In this document: positions 9,539 through 20,243 of the stretch, one piece after another
Position numbering within the stretch: position 1 is the stretch's first letter
How the letters are laid out: each line of letters begins with the position of its first letter
Source: Acetobacter oryzifermentans
GTDB taxonomy: Bacteria; Pseudomonadota; Alphaproteobacteria; Acetobacterales; Acetobacteraceae
DNA: 64,000 nucleotides
NCBI RefSeq assembly: GCF_001628715.1
Contig: NZ_CP011120.1
Location: 868,001 to 932,000 of the forward strand
Direction: 5' to 3'
Position numbers and translations under genes: made by a program
The notes under the pieces: model-generated
What the model saw: only the letters and a program-made list of their open reading frames with translations
What the model was told of the DNA's origin: nothing
Database searches by the model: none

Positions 9539-10830
9539 TATGCCTGCCCTGCCTCATAAACCCGGCGGCCGGCTTTCCATGTGCCAAGCACACGGCCTTC
9601 CAGCGGGCGACCATCAAAGGGTGTGTTTTGCGCCCGGCCCGGCAGTTTGCCAGCTTCCACCAGCCAGCTTTGTTCGGGATCGAACAAGCACAGATCAGCC
9701 GCAGCGCCAACGGCCAGCGTGCCGCATTCTGCACCCAGCAACTGTGCCGGGCGATGGGTTAGCAAAGAAAGAGCCTGAGGCAGTGTGAGCGTGCCATCAT
9801 GCACCCGTGCCAGCGTAACACCCAGAAGCGTTACCAAACCTGTGCCGCCGGTTGCGGCCTGCGCAAAGGGCAGGCGCTTGTCATCTGCATCACGCGGGAG
9901 GTGGTCTGAACCAATGGCGTCTATCGTGCCATCTGCCAGCGCGGCGCAAATGGCCAGCCGGTCTTCCTCGCTCCGCAATGGGGGAGAGAACTTGGCGTAG
10001 GTGCGGAAATCACCAATCGTGTTTTCGTTCAGGTCAAAATACGGGGGCGCGGTATCACAGGTTACATTTAACCCGCGTTCCTTGGCTTGGCGGATAAGGG
10101 CCACACCTTCACCGGTGGAAACATGGGCAAAATGCAGCCGCCCGCCCGTAAGTTCAGCCAGCCGCATATCCCGCGCAATCATAATGGCTTCTGCCGCTGC
10201 GGGAATACCGGGTAACCCCAGCCGTGTGGCCAAAGCCCCAGCGGTGGCGCAGCCAGAGCCTGCCAGCGAAGGTTCTTCAGGGTGCTGTACAATCATGGCC
10301 CCAAAGCCACTGGCGTAGGAAAGGGCCAGCCGCATTAACCGCGCGGGGTCTAGCGCACGTGCGCCATCTGTAAAGGCCACGGCTCCCGCTTCGTGCAGCA
10401 GGCCAATTTCGGCCAGTTCCTTGCCTTCGCACCCTTTGGTGAGAGCACCGTAGGGCAGAATGGTGATGGCTCCGGTGTCTTCCCCACGGGTGCGCAGCAT
10501 ACGCACAAGGGCCGGGTTATCTATGGCTGGTTTGCAGGTGGGCAGCACGGCAAGGGTGGTAATACCCCCGGCGGAAGCGGCCCGCGCGGCGGAGGAAACG
10601 GTTTCACGGTATTCATACCCCGGTTCACCAATTTCTACGCGCATATCTACAAGGCCGGGGCACAGCACAGCGTTTTTGCCATCAATAACGGTGGCTTCTT
10701 CCGGTGCGCCTTCGGCTCCGGCTTTATCTGTGCCAACAATAACGCCATCACGCACCAGCAGGCGGCCGGGTTGATCCAACCCGGATGCGGGGTCTATCAG
10801 GCGGACGTTTTCAAATAAAAGGGTATTCAT
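9538..10830 (-). CDS. pyrC: Dihydroorotase-like protein, probably PyrC' lacking zinc ligands
   Basis: The fold and length (430 residues) match class I dihydroorotases of pyrimidine synthesis. However, the metal-binding HxH after PGLVDM is replaced by R64-V-E66 ([10 protein letters not shown]). The usual TPHH segment reads TAPPYF, and HCED reads QHPEE. HVSTGEG and SDHLPRD are kept. In pseudomonads a similar inactive PyrC' is a structural partner of PyrB, with an active PyrC elsewhere; that role is inferred here. The start overlaps the pyrB stop by four bases (ATGA) and the stop overlaps plsY by one. Many genomes label it simply dihydroorotase. Confidence 0.85.
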   Translation of the reverse strand: MNTLLFENVRLIDPASGLDQPGRLLVRDGVIVGTDKAGAEGAPEEATVIDGKNAVLCPGLVDMRVEIGEPGYEYRETVSSAARAASAGGITTLAVLPTCKPAIDNPALVRMLRTRGEDTGAITILPYGALTKGCEGKELAEIGLLHEAGAVAFTDGARALDPARLMRLALSYASGFGAMIVQHPEEPSLAGSGCATAGALATRLGLPGIPAAAEAIMIARDMRLAELTGGRLHFAHVSTGEGVALIRQAKERGLNVTCDTAPPYFDLNENTIGDFRTYAKFSPPLRSEEDRLAICAALADGTIDAIGSDHLPRDADDKRLPFAQAATGGTGLVTLLGVTLARVHDGTLTLPQALSLLTHRPAQLLGAECGTLAVGAAADLCLFDPEQSWLVEAGKLPGRAQNTPFDGRPLEGRVLGTWKAGRRVYEAGQA

Positions 10831-11768
10831 GCGGCGGGCCTGCTGCGGGTAAGGCGGTCCAGAACGGCCATGCGCACGGCAACGCCCATTTCAACCTGTT
10901 CCTGAATCACGCTCTGGTCAGAATCAGCGACAAGACTGTCTATTTCCACGCCGCGGTTCATGGGGCCGGGGTGCATTACCAGCGCATTCTTGCGGGCCAA
11001 CTGCAACCGGCGCTGATCCAGCCCGAAAAAGCGGAAATATTCACGCGCGCTGGGGATAAGGCCAGAGGACATGCGCTCACGCTGCAAGCGCAGCATCATC
11101 ACCACATCCACATCTTGCAGGCCTTCTTCCATGTTGTGGAAGATATCCACCCCGCGTTGCTTCATGGCGCCGGGTACCAGTGTGGGTGGCCCAACAAGCC
11201 GCACCGTGCTGCCCATGCCTGTAAGCAAGAAGATGTTGGAGCGCGCCACGCGGGAATGGGCTACATCCCCACAAATGGCTACCTTTAGCCCACCTAATGT
11301 GCCCAAGTGGCGGCGAATTGTGAGCGCATCCAGCAGGGCCTGTGTGGGGTGCTCGTGCATGCCGTCACCCGCGTTTACCACGCTGGCTTCCACCTTTTGC
11401 GCCAGCAGGGCCGGTGCGCCGGATTGAGCATGGCGCACCACCAGCAGGTCTGTCCGCATGGCGTTAAGTGTGGCGGCGGTGTCCAGCAGGGTTTCACCCT
11501 TGTTCACAGAGGATTGGGCAACGGACATATTGATAACGTCCGCCCCCAAACGCTTGCCCGCCAGCTCAAAAGATGTGCGGGTGCGCGTGCTGTCCTCAAA
11601 GAACAGGTTGATAAGGGTGCGCCCCCGCAGCACATCACGCGGCACCTTGCGGGAGCGGTTGAGCAGGGCATAGCTTTCGGCCAGATCCAGCAAAGGCTCA
11701 ATCTGGTCGGGCGTCATGCCTTCCAGCCCGAGCAGATGCCGGGTGTGGCGGCCGGGAAAGCTAGCCAT
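10827..11768 (-). CDS. pyrB: Aspartate carbamoyltransferase catalytic subunit
   Basis: ATCase condenses carbamoyl phosphate and aspartate. The carbamoyl-phosphate motif [15 protein letters not shown] and the [12 protein letters not shown] and HPGPMNRG motifs are intact. I chose ATG at 11768 ([18 protein letters not shown], 313 residues), which overlaps the gltX stop by eight bases; an in-frame upstream start would overlap gltX by about 100 bases and add an unconserved tail. Overlap of its stop with pyrC suggests the two products form one complex. No regulatory PyrI is present. Confidence 0.95.
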   Translation of the reverse strand: MASFPGRHTRHLLGLEGMTPDQIEPLLDLAESYALLNRSRKVPRDVLRGRTLINLFFEDSTRTRTSFELAGKRLGADVINMSVAQSSVNKGETLLDTAATLNAMRTDLLVVRHAQSGAPALLAQKVEASVVNAGDGMHEHPTQALLDALTIRRHLGTLGGLKVAICGDVAHSRVARSNIFLLTGMGSTVRLVGPPTLVPGAMKQRGVDIFHNMEEGLQDVDVVMMLRLQRERMSSGLIPSAREYFRFFGLDQRRLQLARKNALVMHPGPMNRGVEIDSLVADSDQSVIQEQVEMGVAVRMAVLDRLTRSRPAA

Positions 11769-13167
11769 GCAGAACGGCTCCCAAACGGGCGAGGGTTTCA
11801 TCCTTGCCCAGCGCTTGCAGGGTGGCATCAATGCCGGGGGATGTGTTGGAGCCTGTAACGGCGGCACGCACAGGCTGCGCTACTTTACCCAGCTTGAGTT
11901 CATGCTTTTCAGCAAAGTTGCGCAAGGTGGTATCAATGGCTTCTGGCGTAAAATCTGGCACGGCGGCCAAATCACGCGCCAGTTCACCCAGCATGGTGCG
12001 GGCTTCTGGCGTGAGCAGCTTTTGTGCTTTGTCATTGAATGCCAGCGGCACCTGACGGCCAAGGAAAGCCGCACTTTCTGCCAGTTCAACCAGCGTGCGT
12101 GCGCGTTCCTTCAACCCCGGCATCAGGGCAGCCACGCGGGCGCGGGTGGTTTCATCCACACTTACGCCGTCCATCTTTTTAAACCGTTCCATCACATCGT
12201 TGGTCAGGCGTTCATCATCCGCCTGCCGCAGCCATACGGCGTTGATGTGCAGCAGCTTGGCATAATCCATGCGGGAAGGAGAGCGGCCAACGCCATCAAT
12301 ATCAAACAGCTTGATCTGCTCTTCTCTAGAGAGGATTTCTGCATCCCCATGTCCCCAGCCCAGACGCAACAGGTAGTTGCACAGGGCTTCGGGCAGGTAG
12401 CCCATTTCACGGAATTCCACCACAGACTGCGCGCCGTGGCGTTTAGAAAGTTTGGCGCCATCCGGGCCATGAATAAGCGGCAAATGCCCAAAGCGTGGCA
12501 GATCCCACCCCATGGCGCGGTAGATCATGGCTTGGCGGAAGGTGTTGGTTAAGTGGTCATCACCACGGATAACGTGGGTAATGGCCATATCGTGGTCATC
12601 CACCACAACGGCGTGCTGATAGGTGGGGGTGCCATCGGACCGCAGGATGATCATGTCATCCAGTTCGGCATTGGCAACGCGCACTTCACCCTGCACAAGG
12701 TCATGAATGGTGGCTTCCCCTTCACGCGGGGCTTTAATACGCACGGCAAAAGGTGCGCCAGCCGGAGCCTCGGAGGGGTCCCGATCTCGCCACATGCCGT
12801 TATAGCGTGGGGGCAGGCCTTTGGCCTTGGCATCCTCACGCATCTGGTGCAGCTCTTCCGGCGTGCAATAGCATTTATAGGCGAGGCCCTTTTCCAGCAG
12901 CTCAAGGGCAACTTCCCGGTGCCGCGCCTCACGCGAGGATTGGAAGGCGGGTTCTTCATCCGGTTCAATCCCCATCCAGGCCAGACCGTCAAAAATAACG
13001 TCTACAGCCTGTTGGGTGGAACGCTCACGGTCGGTATCCTCAATACGCAGGAGGAACTCGCCGCCGTGATGACGGGCAAAGAGGAAATTGAACAGGGCTG
13101 CGCGGGCGTTGCCAATATGCAGCAGGCCTGTAGGACTCGGAGCGAAGCGTGTACGGATGGTGGTCAT
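11761..13167 (-). CDS. gltX: Glutamate-tRNA ligase
   Basis: Class I aminoacyl-tRNA synthetase that charges tRNA-Glu in the cytoplasm. The HIGH motif is [11 protein letters not shown] (His17) and the KMSKS motif is KLSKRHG. The start ATG at 13167 ([14 protein letters not shown]) is chosen because conservation begins there; an ATG at 13185 would add six residues. The 468-residue length is normal. It is the first gene of the long minus-strand unit, and its start lies only 38 bases from the divergent comEC start. Confidence 0.97.
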   Translation of the reverse strand: MTTIRTRFAPSPTGLLHIGNARAALFNFLFARHHGGEFLLRIEDTDRERSTQQAVDVIFDGLAWMGIEPDEEPAFQSSREARHREVALELLEKGLAYKCYCTPEELHQMREDAKAKGLPPRYNGMWRDRDPSEAPAGAPFAVRIKAPREGEATIHDLVQGEVRVANAELDDMIILRSDGTPTYQHAVVVDDHDMAITHVIRGDDHLTNTFRQAMIYRAMGWDLPRFGHLPLIHGPDGAKLSKRHGAQSVVEFREMGYLPEALCNYLLRLGWGHGDAEILSREEQIKLFDIDGVGRSPSRMDYAKLLHINAVWLRQADDERLTNDVMERFKKMDGVSVDETTRARVAALMPGLKERARTLVELAESAAFLGRQVPLAFNDKAQKLLTPEARTMLGELARDLAAVPDFTPEAIDTTLRNFAEKHELKLGKVAQPVRAAVTGSNTSPGIDATLQALGKDETLARLGAVLHG

Positions 13168-13205
13168 GGGGTGGTTCCATACCATGCGCAAGCGCAAGGA
13201 GCCAT

Positions 13206-15395
13206 ATGCCACGCTTGATGTTACACCTGCATTCTTTGCTTGTTCAGGAACAAAGGCGGCTGGTGTTGTGGGCACCGGTGGGCTTGGCGCTGGGTGCGGT
13301 GCTGTATTTTGGCCTGTTGCACACAGAACCCAACCTGCCGGTGGGGTTTGTGCTGCCGTGTGGTGTGGCTGTGCTGGCCAGTATTGCAGCATGGCGCAGG
13401 CGTTATTCGCTTTGGGGGCGTCTGCTCTGGGGCGGGTGCATAACTGTGGCTATTGGGTTTGCCGCGGCGTGGGGTGGCACGCACAGGCATACGCCTATGC
13501 CCGATTTACCCCGATTTGCTACAGAAATAGCGGGCACAGTGCAGGCTATTGCTCTGTTGCCGCCAGAAGATGGCATGGATGCCCCGTTCCAGCGCAGAGT
13601 AGATCTGGCGCAGGCCGTTTTTTACAATGCGTTGGATGATGGCATGCCGCCGCTGCGGCGCGTGCTTTCTGTGTATCTCCAACCCAATGATCCGGCTGCG
13701 CTGCGGGTGGGAGATCATCTTCGGGTTAAGGCTCTTTTGCAGCCCCCTCCATTTCCAGTGCTGCCCGGCGCGCGGGATAGACAGTTTGAGGCATGGTTTG
13801 CCAATCAGGCGGGAAGTGGCCGGGCTTTGGGGTTTGTGCAGCTTGTTGTGCTGGCACAAGGCCATAAGCTGCAATTGCGGTTTGAAAACCTGCGCGAACG
13901 CATAAATGCCCGCATCCATACCATTCTACCCGGCCCAGAAGGTGGCGTGGCTGCCACCGTGCTGGTGGGGGCTTCCGAAACTGTAGAAAAACAGTTGCGG
14001 GAAGATTTTGCAGCCTCCGGCTTGGCGCATCTTCTGGCTGTTGCAGGGCTGCATCTGGGTATTGTGATGGGCCTTGTTATGGCCGCTAGCCGTCTGCTTT
14101 TGGCGACTACGGAATACACAGCCTTGCGCTGGCCCTGTAAGGCATTGGCCGCCTTTTGCGCGTGGGGTGCGGGGCTGGTTTATGTGCTGCTGACAGGGGC
14201 GCATCTGCCTGCTCAGCGCAGCCTGTTAATGGCCGCAGTTGCCGTGCTGGGCATTGCGGCGGGGCGGCGTGTTGTTTCCATGCGCGGCTTGGCGGTGGCG
14301 GCCTGTGTGCTGGTGCTATGGATGCCGCAGGTGGTGATGGGTGTTGCGTTTCAGATGTCTATGGCGGCAGTGATGGCGCTGGTAGCAGGGTATGAGGTGT
14401 TGCAGCCAAAGCTTATGCGCTGGCGGGCCAGCACAACAGGGCTTGGGCACTGGCTGGCGTGGCATAGCGTTGTTTTGGCATTGACCAGCGTGCTGGCAGG
14501 ATGTGCCACCTTACCGGTGGCTATGGCGCATTTTGGCGTTATTCAGCCATTTTTTGTGGTGGCCAATATGGTGGCTGTGCCGCTGATGGCTGTGTGGATT
14601 ATGCCGCTTGGCTTAATTGCCCTTGCGTTTATGCCCCTCCACATGGATGCCCCGTTTTTATGGCTGCTGGGTGTGGGTATCCGCCCCATTATATGGCTGG
14701 CGCATATGGTGGCGCATTGGCCTGCTGCGCGTGTGGTTGTGCCGCACATGCCTAGGTGGGGGCTTCTGGCCGTTATGTTGGGCCTGTGCTGGATATGTCT
14801 GTGGCGGCAGCGCTGGCGTTGGGCGGGGTGCGCTGGTTTGGTGCTGGGTGTGGTAAGCCCGTGGCTTTTAGTGCAGCCAGATGTAATTATCAGCCCGGAT
14901 GGTGGGTTGGTAGGGGTAAGAGAGTCTGACAAAATATATGTCATGGGCCAATCCCGTGCAGCGCGGCCTGTTATGCAGGCATGGGGCCAATATTTTGCTC
15001 AACCCGTAGGCATATTTCCGCCGGAGGGAGAAACGCCCGATGGCGCCCTTACATGCGGAGCAGAAAACACGCCAGATACCTGCGTGGCGTTGCTGCATGG
15101 GCAGGATGTTGTAGTGCGCAGGCAGGATGCCTCGGATGGGCGTTTACTTCTGCCTGTCGATATATGTACGGGTGCGGATGTGGTTATCAGCGTGGCACCC
15201 TTACGTGCTTCCTGCCTGAATGCGCCTATAAGGCTGGATCGGTTTTCAGCGTGGGAAAACGGGGCAGAAGCAATATTTTTGCATAAAAGCGGCAATGTGC
15301 TCAGAACAGACCGTGCATGGCGTGGGCAACGCCCTTGGGTGTTAAAGCCCGGCGGCCACGGTATGCCTGTTCTGCCACTAGCACCTTCAGAATAA
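13206..15395 (+). CDS. comEC: ComEC/Rec2 family DNA-uptake channel protein
   Basis: ComEC is thought to move single-stranded DNA across the inner membrane during natural transformation. The 729 residues contain an N-terminal membrane helix pair, a soluble segment (about 95-220), and a polytopic competence domain starting near the motif LAVAGLHLGIVMGL. I chose ATG at 13206 because AAGGAG precedes it by four bases; the in-frame extension to 13149 has no such site. The C-terminal region has no obvious HxHxDH, so the metallo-beta-lactamase domain seen in longer ComEC proteins appears missing or degenerate. Its stop lies inside a small palindrome shared with the convergent gene. Confidence 0.88.
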   Translation: MPRLMLHLHSLLVQEQRRLVLWAPVGLALGAVLYFGLLHTEPNLPVGFVLPCGVAVLASIAAWRRRYSLWGRLLWGGCITVAIGFAAAWGGTHRHTPMPDLPRFATEIAGTVQAIALLPPEDGMDAPFQRRVDLAQAVFYNALDDGMPPLRRVLSVYLQPNDPAALRVGDHLRVKALLQPPPFPVLPGARDRQFEAWFANQAGSGRALGFVQLVVLAQGHKLQLRFENLRERINARIHTILPGPEGGVAATVLVGASETVEKQLREDFAASGLAHLLAVAGLHLGIVMGLVMAASRLLLATTEYTALRWPCKALAAFCAWGAGLVYVLLTGAHLPAQRSLLMAAVAVLGIAAGRRVVSMRGLAVAACVLVLWMPQVVMGVAFQMSMAAVMALVAGYEVLQPKLMRWRASTTGLGHWLAWHSVVLALTSVLAGCATLPVAMAHFGVIQPFFVVANMVAVPLMAVWIMPLGLIALAFMPLHMDAPFLWLLGVGIRPIIWLAHMVAHWPAARVVVPHMPRWGLLAVMLGLCWICLWRQRWRWAGCAGLVLGVVSPWLLVQPDVIISPDGGLVGVRESDKIYVMGQSRAARPVMQAWGQYFAQPVGIFPPEGETPDGALTCGAENTPDTCVALLHGQDVVVRRQDASDGRLLLPVDICTGADVVISVAPLRASCLNAPIRLDRFSAWENGAEAIFLHKSGNVLRTDRAWRGQRPWVLKPGGHGMPVLPLAPSE

Positions 15396-15414
15396 GCAAA
15401 AGGGGCTTATTCTG
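15388..15414. terminator. Palindrome spanning convergent stop codons
   Basis: CAGAATAAGC and GCTTATTCTG form a perfect 10-bp inverted repeat with a 7-base loop. Both the comEC stop (15393-15395) and the stop of the facing gene (15407-15409) lie inside it. There is no strong T-run, so it is a weak candidate bidirectional terminator or 3'-end stabiliser. Confidence 0.4.
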
Positions 15415-15745
15415 GCGTATCTTCAAACGCTTCCATCACGCGGCTGGAATAAACAAGGGCGGCCCCTGCATTTAGCGCTACGGCCACGCCAAGGGCTTCG
15501 GCTATTTCTTCCTTGGTTGCACCAGCTTTTTTGGCGGCGGCGGAGTGTACGGCAATACAGCCATCGCACCGGGTGGTAACAGCTACGGCCAGTGCAATCA
15601 GTTCACGCGTTTTATCATCCAGATGCTTTTTTTCTGGTAGGGGTGTTTCCAGCGTTTGCAGCCCTTTAAGAGTATTGGGTGTTAGGGACGCCAGCGTTTT
15701 GACATTCTGTGCCATGTTTGCACGGTAAGCATTCCAGTCTGTCAT
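15407..15745 (-). CDS. Carboxymuconolactone decarboxylase/AhpD-like protein
   Basis: This 112-residue protein carries the AhpD-like C-x2-C-x3-H motif (Cys60, Cys63, His67 in TRCDGCIAVHSAA). The motif belongs to the alkylhydroperoxidase core, which relays thiol redox equivalents in peroxide defence. The C-terminal AGAALVYSSRVMEAF is also typical. It is divergent from zapE and convergent with comEC, so it is probably monocistronic. The precise substrate is not clear; a gamma-carboxymuconolactone decarboxylase role is less likely because no aromatic degradation genes are nearby. Confidence 0.88.
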   Translation of the reverse strand: MTDWNAYRANMAQNVKTLASLTPNTLKGLQTLETPLPEKKHLDDKTRELIALAVAVTTRCDGCIAVHSAAAKKAGATKEEIAEALGVAVALNAGAALVYSSRVMEAFEDTPE

Positions 15746-15876
15746 GATCGCCTCTCTGAATTATGTGGTCTAAACCGATCACAACTGCATCAGATGTGGC
15801 GCTTTTTGTCACGACACGGTTAGGAGAGGCTTGTACGCTTGCGGAAAGTGCGGTGGAGCCGTTATCGGGCAGGATT

Positions 15877-17112
15877 ATGACACAGACAGACATGAACGGG
15901 GCATCGGCCGCAATACGGCTGGGGCCATTGGCAGTTTACCAGCAGCGTATTGCGGCAGGGGAACTGAAGAGTGATCCAGACCAGCTGCGCGTTGTAACGC
16001 GGCTGAACACCTTGTGGCAGGAGCTTGCTTCCATGCCCGCCACGGCTGCGCCGCCTCCTGTGGAAGGGATAGAAGGCAGAGCCAAGGGGCTTTTGGCTGG
16101 GTTGGCCCGCAGGCTGCGCCCGCAGGCAGATACGTTTGCCACCCGCCCGGCGCGCCCGCGTGGGCTGTATATTGTGGGCCGTGTGGGGCGCGGCAAAACC
16201 ATGGTGATGGATCTGTTTTACGCCTGCGCACCCGTGCAAAAAAAGGAACGCATCCACTTTTTGCGCTTCATGCAGGATGTGCATCGTGATCTGCATGATC
16301 TTAAAGCCGCCAACCCCAATATGGCAGATCCCATTCCGCCTTTGGCCAAAACCATCGCCAGCAAGGCGCAGCTTCTGTGCTTTGATGAGTTTCAGGTGAA
16401 TGACATTGCCGACGCCATGATTTTGGGGCGGCTGTTTGAGGCCTTGTTTGCTAATGGGGTGGTTATTGTTGCCACCTCCAACACAGATCCTTCGCAGTTG
16501 TTCCAGAACCGCCCCGGCGCAGATGCGTTTAAGCCGTTTATTGCCATTATCCAGCGCGAACTGGATACGATTGAGCTGGATTCGCAGCGTGATTATCGCC
16601 GTGGGCGCGAGCAAGACCGTGAAACATGGCTTGTGCCTGCGGATTCTCAGGCCAAAAGCAGGCTGGACAGAATTTTTGCCCGCTATGCAGCAGATGAAAA
16701 GCCCGGCCCGGTAGACCTAAAATTTAGTGGGCGCGTGTTTGAGGTGGATATGGCGGCAGGCCCGGTGTGCCGGTTTGATTTCAACTCTTTGTGTGGCAAA
16801 CCGCGTGGGCCGAATGATTATCTGGCGCTGGCCAAGCATTTTCCGGTGGTGATTGTCGATAACATTCCGTGCATGGGGCAGGATGATGCCAACCTTGCCC
16901 GGCGCTTCATCACGCTCATAGATGCCTTGTATGACAACGGAAATCTGCTGTTTGCCTCGGCTGATGCCCAGCCCGACCAGTTGTTTACAGATGGAGATGG
17001 TGCAGATGCGTTTGCCCGTACGGCATCACGTCTCGCTGAGATGGGAAGTGAAAGCTGGCTGGAGCATGGGGCGCAGGCTGCGCAACAGGCTCATAGCCTC
17101 TCTAGAGCGTGA
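15877..17112 (+). CDS. zapE: ZapE/AFG1-like P-loop ATPase
   Basis: AFG1 family ATPase, in E. coli a division-associated protein that destabilises FtsZ polymers under stress. The Walker A is GRVGRGKTMVMD, the Walker B LLCFDEFQVND, and a conserved IVATSNTDPSQLF follows. I chose ATG at 15877 (MTQTDMNG, 411 residues, weak AGGA upstream); an in-frame ATG at 15892 is possible, and the longer version from 15763 adds 38 unconserved residues. It lies upstream of sucA with a 209-base gap. A ZapE homologue immediately upstream of TCA-cycle genes is common in alphaproteobacteria. Confidence 0.9.
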   Translation: MTQTDMNGASAAIRLGPLAVYQQRIAAGELKSDPDQLRVVTRLNTLWQELASMPATAAPPPVEGIEGRAKGLLAGLARRLRPQADTFATRPARPRGLYIVGRVGRGKTMVMDLFYACAPVQKKERIHFLRFMQDVHRDLHDLKAANPNMADPIPPLAKTIASKAQLLCFDEFQVNDIADAMILGRLFEALFANGVVIVATSNTDPSQLFQNRPGADAFKPFIAIIQRELDTIELDSQRDYRRGREQDRETWLVPADSQAKSRLDRIFARYAADEKPGPVDLKFSGRVFEVDMAAGPVCRFDFNSLCGKPRGPNDYLALAKHFPVVIVDNIPCMGQDDANLARRFITLIDALYDNGNLLFASADAQPDQLFTDGDGADAFARTASRLAEMGSESWLEHGAQAAQQAHSLSRA

Positions 17113-17321
17113 CATCCCACGCCCTTGTTCCCGCCACATACGCGGTCTAGCTCTTTGATGCAGAACAAGCCGGAAGCGGGATGGCTTTCCGGCAAAAAGG
17201 ACACAGGGGACGCTCCGCGCTATGGGGCGGAGTGAAGAAAAAATGGTCCGGTTTACGGTGGAGAACAACGCAATATCTGGCCAACGGTGCGCATGTGCCC
17301 CGCGGCAAGGAGGAATGTGAG

Positions 17322-20195
17322 ATGGCGGTTTCGGACGTACTGGCAACCGCTCTTAACGGTGCCAATATCGCTTACCTTGCGGATCTGTATGCCCAGTGGG
17401 CGAAGGATCCTAAAAGTGTAGATCCGTCCTTCGATATTCTGTTCAGCTCGCTGGGCGATGATGAAGCCGCAGTGCTGAAGGATGCCGTTGGAGCCTCTTG
17501 GGCGCCACGCCCTTCCATTATCACGGGGGATGAACCCGCACCCGCTCCGAAAGGAAAAGGTGGCCCGGCTGGTGGGTTGGCCGCGCAGGATAGCTTGGCC
17601 ATTGCCCGGCTGATCCGTGCGTATCGTGAATACGGTCATAAGGAAGCCTCGCTTGATCCGCTGGGCCTGAAGGTGCCGCATAAAACCGAGGAACTGGACC
17701 CCGCATCATACGGTTTTGGTGAAAAAGACCTAAACCGCGAAGTGTTTATTGGATCACTGCTTGATCCGTTGCTCAAGGGCAAGAACACGGCCAAGGTTTC
17801 CGAGGTTATTGCGGCGCTGCGTTCTGTGTATTGCGAAAGCATTGGCGCGGAATACATGTATGCCCGTAACCACGAACAGCGCGAATGGCTGCGCAAACGG
17901 TTGGAAGGCGATAACTGGCGCGCCCGCGTAACGGTGGAAGAGCAGAAGGTTATCCTAGCCAATCTGACCGAAGCAGAAGGGTTTGAAGCCTTCTGCCAGA
18001 AGCGCTACGTGGGTGCGAAGCGTTTTGGTTTGGAAGGGGGGGAAATCTCCATTCCATCCTTGCACGCTATTATTGATTCCTGCGCCAGCCAGGGGGTAAC
18101 CTCTGTTGCCATCGGCATGGCGCATCGTGGGCGTTTGAACACGCTGGTGAACGTAGTGCGCAAGCCTTACGTGGCCATCTTTAACGAATTTGCTGGTGGT
18201 TCCTTCAAACCAGACAATGTTGAAGGTTCGGGTGACGTTAAATACCACCTTGGCTCCTCCACAGATGTGGATGTAGCAGGCAAGGCGGTGCATATCTCCC
18301 TCCAGCCCAACCCTTCCCATCTGGAAGCGGTTGATCCGGTCGTGTGCGGTAAGGTGCGCGCCATTCAGGATGATGCGGGTGATACGGAAAAACGCCTGTC
18401 CAGCCTTGGCGTTATCATCCACGGTGATGCGGCGTTTGCCGGGCAGGGTATTGTTTACGAAACCTTTGCTATGTCCCAACTGCCGGGGTACCGCACCGGC
18501 GGCACCATCCATATGGTGGTGAACAACCAGATTGGCTTTACCACCAATCCGGAATGTGGGCATTCGGGCGTTTACGGCACCGATGTTGCAAAATCCATTG
18601 AAGCCCCCGTGCTTCATGTTAATGGTGATGATGCCGAGGCGGTCATTTACGTCTCCCGTCTTGCTGCGGATTATCGTCAGGCTTTTGCAAGCGACATTGT
18701 GCTGGATATCATCTGCTATCGCCGCCACGGGCATAACGAAACGGATGAGCCCGTCTTTACGCAGCCGGTGATGTACAAAGCCATTGCCGCGCACGATACG
18801 CCACACACGCTTTATGCAAAACACCTTGTAAAAGCAGGCGTTGTGACGGATGACGAAGTGAAGGCCCAGTGGGATGCCTTCCACGCCAAGCTGGATGAAG
18901 ATTACAAGGCTGCTCAGTCTTATAAGGTCAACAAGGCAGACTGGCTGGAAGGTGGCTGGAAAGGTCTTGTGGCTGCCGGGCATGATCCGGAACGCGCCTT
19001 CCCTGAAACAGGTGTTGCACTGGATGCGCTGCGCAAGATTGGCGAAGCCATTACAAAAGTGCCAGAAGGCTTCAACCTGAATTCCAAAATTGCCCGCCAG
19101 CTTAAGGCCAAGGCAAATATGTTCAGCACGGGTGAAGGGTTTGACTGGGCAACTGGTGAAGCTCTGGGCTTTGGCTCTCTGCTGCTGGATGGCCACCGTG
19201 TGCGTCTTTCTGGTGAGGATTGCCAGCGTGGCACGTTCAGCCAGCGTCATGCCGTGTGGACGGATCAGGTCAACCAGACACCATTTACGCCGCTCAACCA
19301 CATTCAGGACAAGCAGGCGCAAATCGAAATCTGGAACTCGCTTCTTTCAGAATACGGCGTGCTTGGGTTTGAATACGGATATTCTGTGCGCAACCCGCAA
19401 ACGCTGGTGCTGTGGGAAGCCCAGTTTGGTGATTTTGCCAACTGTGCTCAGGTAATTATCGATCAGTTTATTGCTTCGGGGGAAACCAAGTGGCTGCGTA
19501 TGTCCGGTTTGGTCATGCTGCTGCCGCATGGTTACGAAGGGCAAGGGCCGGAACATTCTTCTGCCCGTCTGGAACGGTATCTTCAGCTTTGCGCTGAAAA
19601 TAACATGTTTGTTTGCAACATCACCACGCCAGCAAACTACTTCCATGCTCTACGCCGCCAGCTTAAATTGGATTACCGCAAGCCGATGATCCTGATGGAA
19701 CCGAAATCTCTGCTGCGGCACAAACTTGCTGTTTCCGCACTGGCAGATTTTGGGCCCGGCACACGCTTTAAACCCGTTATTGGCGAAATTGATGATCTGG
19801 GTGCCGATAACAAAGTGCGCCGCGTGGTGATCTGCTCTGGCAAGGTCTATTACGATCTGCTGGCCGAACGCCGGGAAAAAGGCATTAAGGATGTTGCCAT
19901 CCTGCGTCTGGAACAACTCTACCCCTTCCCGGAAGCAGCCCTAGCCGCCGAACTTAAGCGCTATCCTGAAGCAGACATTGTCTGGTGTCAGGAAGAAACG
20001 GAAAACGGTGGTGCATGGCATTTTGCAGACAGGCGGATTGAAGCAGCCCTTGTTGCCGCAGGCCATAAGGCAGGCCGCCCGCAATATGTGGGCCGTGCAG
20101 CAGCAGCCAGCCCGGCCACCGGCCTTGCCCGTATTCATGCGGCAGAGCAGGCAGACTTGGTTGAACGCGCATTGGGGCTGAAAAAGTCTGGCTGA
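17322..20195 (+). CDS. sucA: 2-oxoglutarate dehydrogenase E1 component
   Basis: Thiamine-diphosphate enzyme that decarboxylates 2-oxoglutarate in the TCA cycle. The 957-residue product starts at ATG 17322, eight bases after a strong AAGGAGG; the in-frame extension upstream is unconserved. Visible landmarks are the N-terminal 2-oxogl_dehyd_N segment (YLADLYAQWAKDPKSVD), GMAHRGRLNTL, the GDAAFAGQG thiamine-binding loop, and the VVNNQIGFTTNP motif. It is followed by sucB and lpd in one cluster. Acetobacter often lacks succinyl-CoA synthetase, and indeed no sucCD genes are here. Confidence 0.97.
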   Translation: MAVSDVLATALNGANIAYLADLYAQWAKDPKSVDPSFDILFSSLGDDEAAVLKDAVGASWAPRPSIITGDEPAPAPKGKGGPAGGLAAQDSLAIARLIRAYREYGHKEASLDPLGLKVPHKTEELDPASYGFGEKDLNREVFIGSLLDPLLKGKNTAKVSEVIAALRSVYCESIGAEYMYARNHEQREWLRKRLEGDNWRARVTVEEQKVILANLTEAEGFEAFCQKRYVGAKRFGLEGGEISIPSLHAIIDSCASQGVTSVAIGMAHRGRLNTLVNVVRKPYVAIFNEFAGGSFKPDNVEGSGDVKYHLGSSTDVDVAGKAVHISLQPNPSHLEAVDPVVCGKVRAIQDDAGDTEKRLSSLGVIIHGDAAFAGQGIVYETFAMSQLPGYRTGGTIHMVVNNQIGFTTNPECGHSGVYGTDVAKSIEAPVLHVNGDDAEAVIYVSRLAADYRQAFASDIVLDIICYRRHGHNETDEPVFTQPVMYKAIAAHDTPHTLYAKHLVKAGVVTDDEVKAQWDAFHAKLDEDYKAAQSYKVNKADWLEGGWKGLVAAGHDPERAFPETGVALDALRKIGEAITKVPEGFNLNSKIARQLKAKANMFSTGEGFDWATGEALGFGSLLLDGHRVRLSGEDCQRGTFSQRHAVWTDQVNQTPFTPLNHIQDKQAQIEIWNSLLSEYGVLGFEYGYSVRNPQTLVLWEAQFGDFANCAQVIIDQFIASGETKWLRMSGLVMLLPHGYEGQGPEHSSARLERYLQLCAENNMFVCNITTPANYFHALRRQLKLDYRKPMILMEPKSLLRHKLAVSALADFGPGTRFKPVIGEIDDLGADNKVRRVVICSGKVYYDLLAERREKGIKDVAILRLEQLYPFPEAALAAELKRYPEADIVWCQEETENGGAWHFADRRIEAALVAAGHKAGRPQYVGRAAAASPATGLARIHAAEQADLVERALGLKKSG

Positions 20196-20243
20196 ACCGG
20201 ATTAGGCTGAATTGAAGAAAACGGCCCGCAAATACGGGCGCAC

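Noticed and set aside
13149..13205. Longer comEC start within the gltX 5' end
   Set aside because: The extension overlaps gltX and lacks a ribosome binding site, whereas AAGGAG directly precedes the ATG at 13206.
17955..19322. 455-codon open frame on the minus strand inside sucA
   Set aside because: It is antisense to a clearly real E1 gene, has no domain, and arises because the GC-rich codon pattern suppresses stop codons on the opposite strand.
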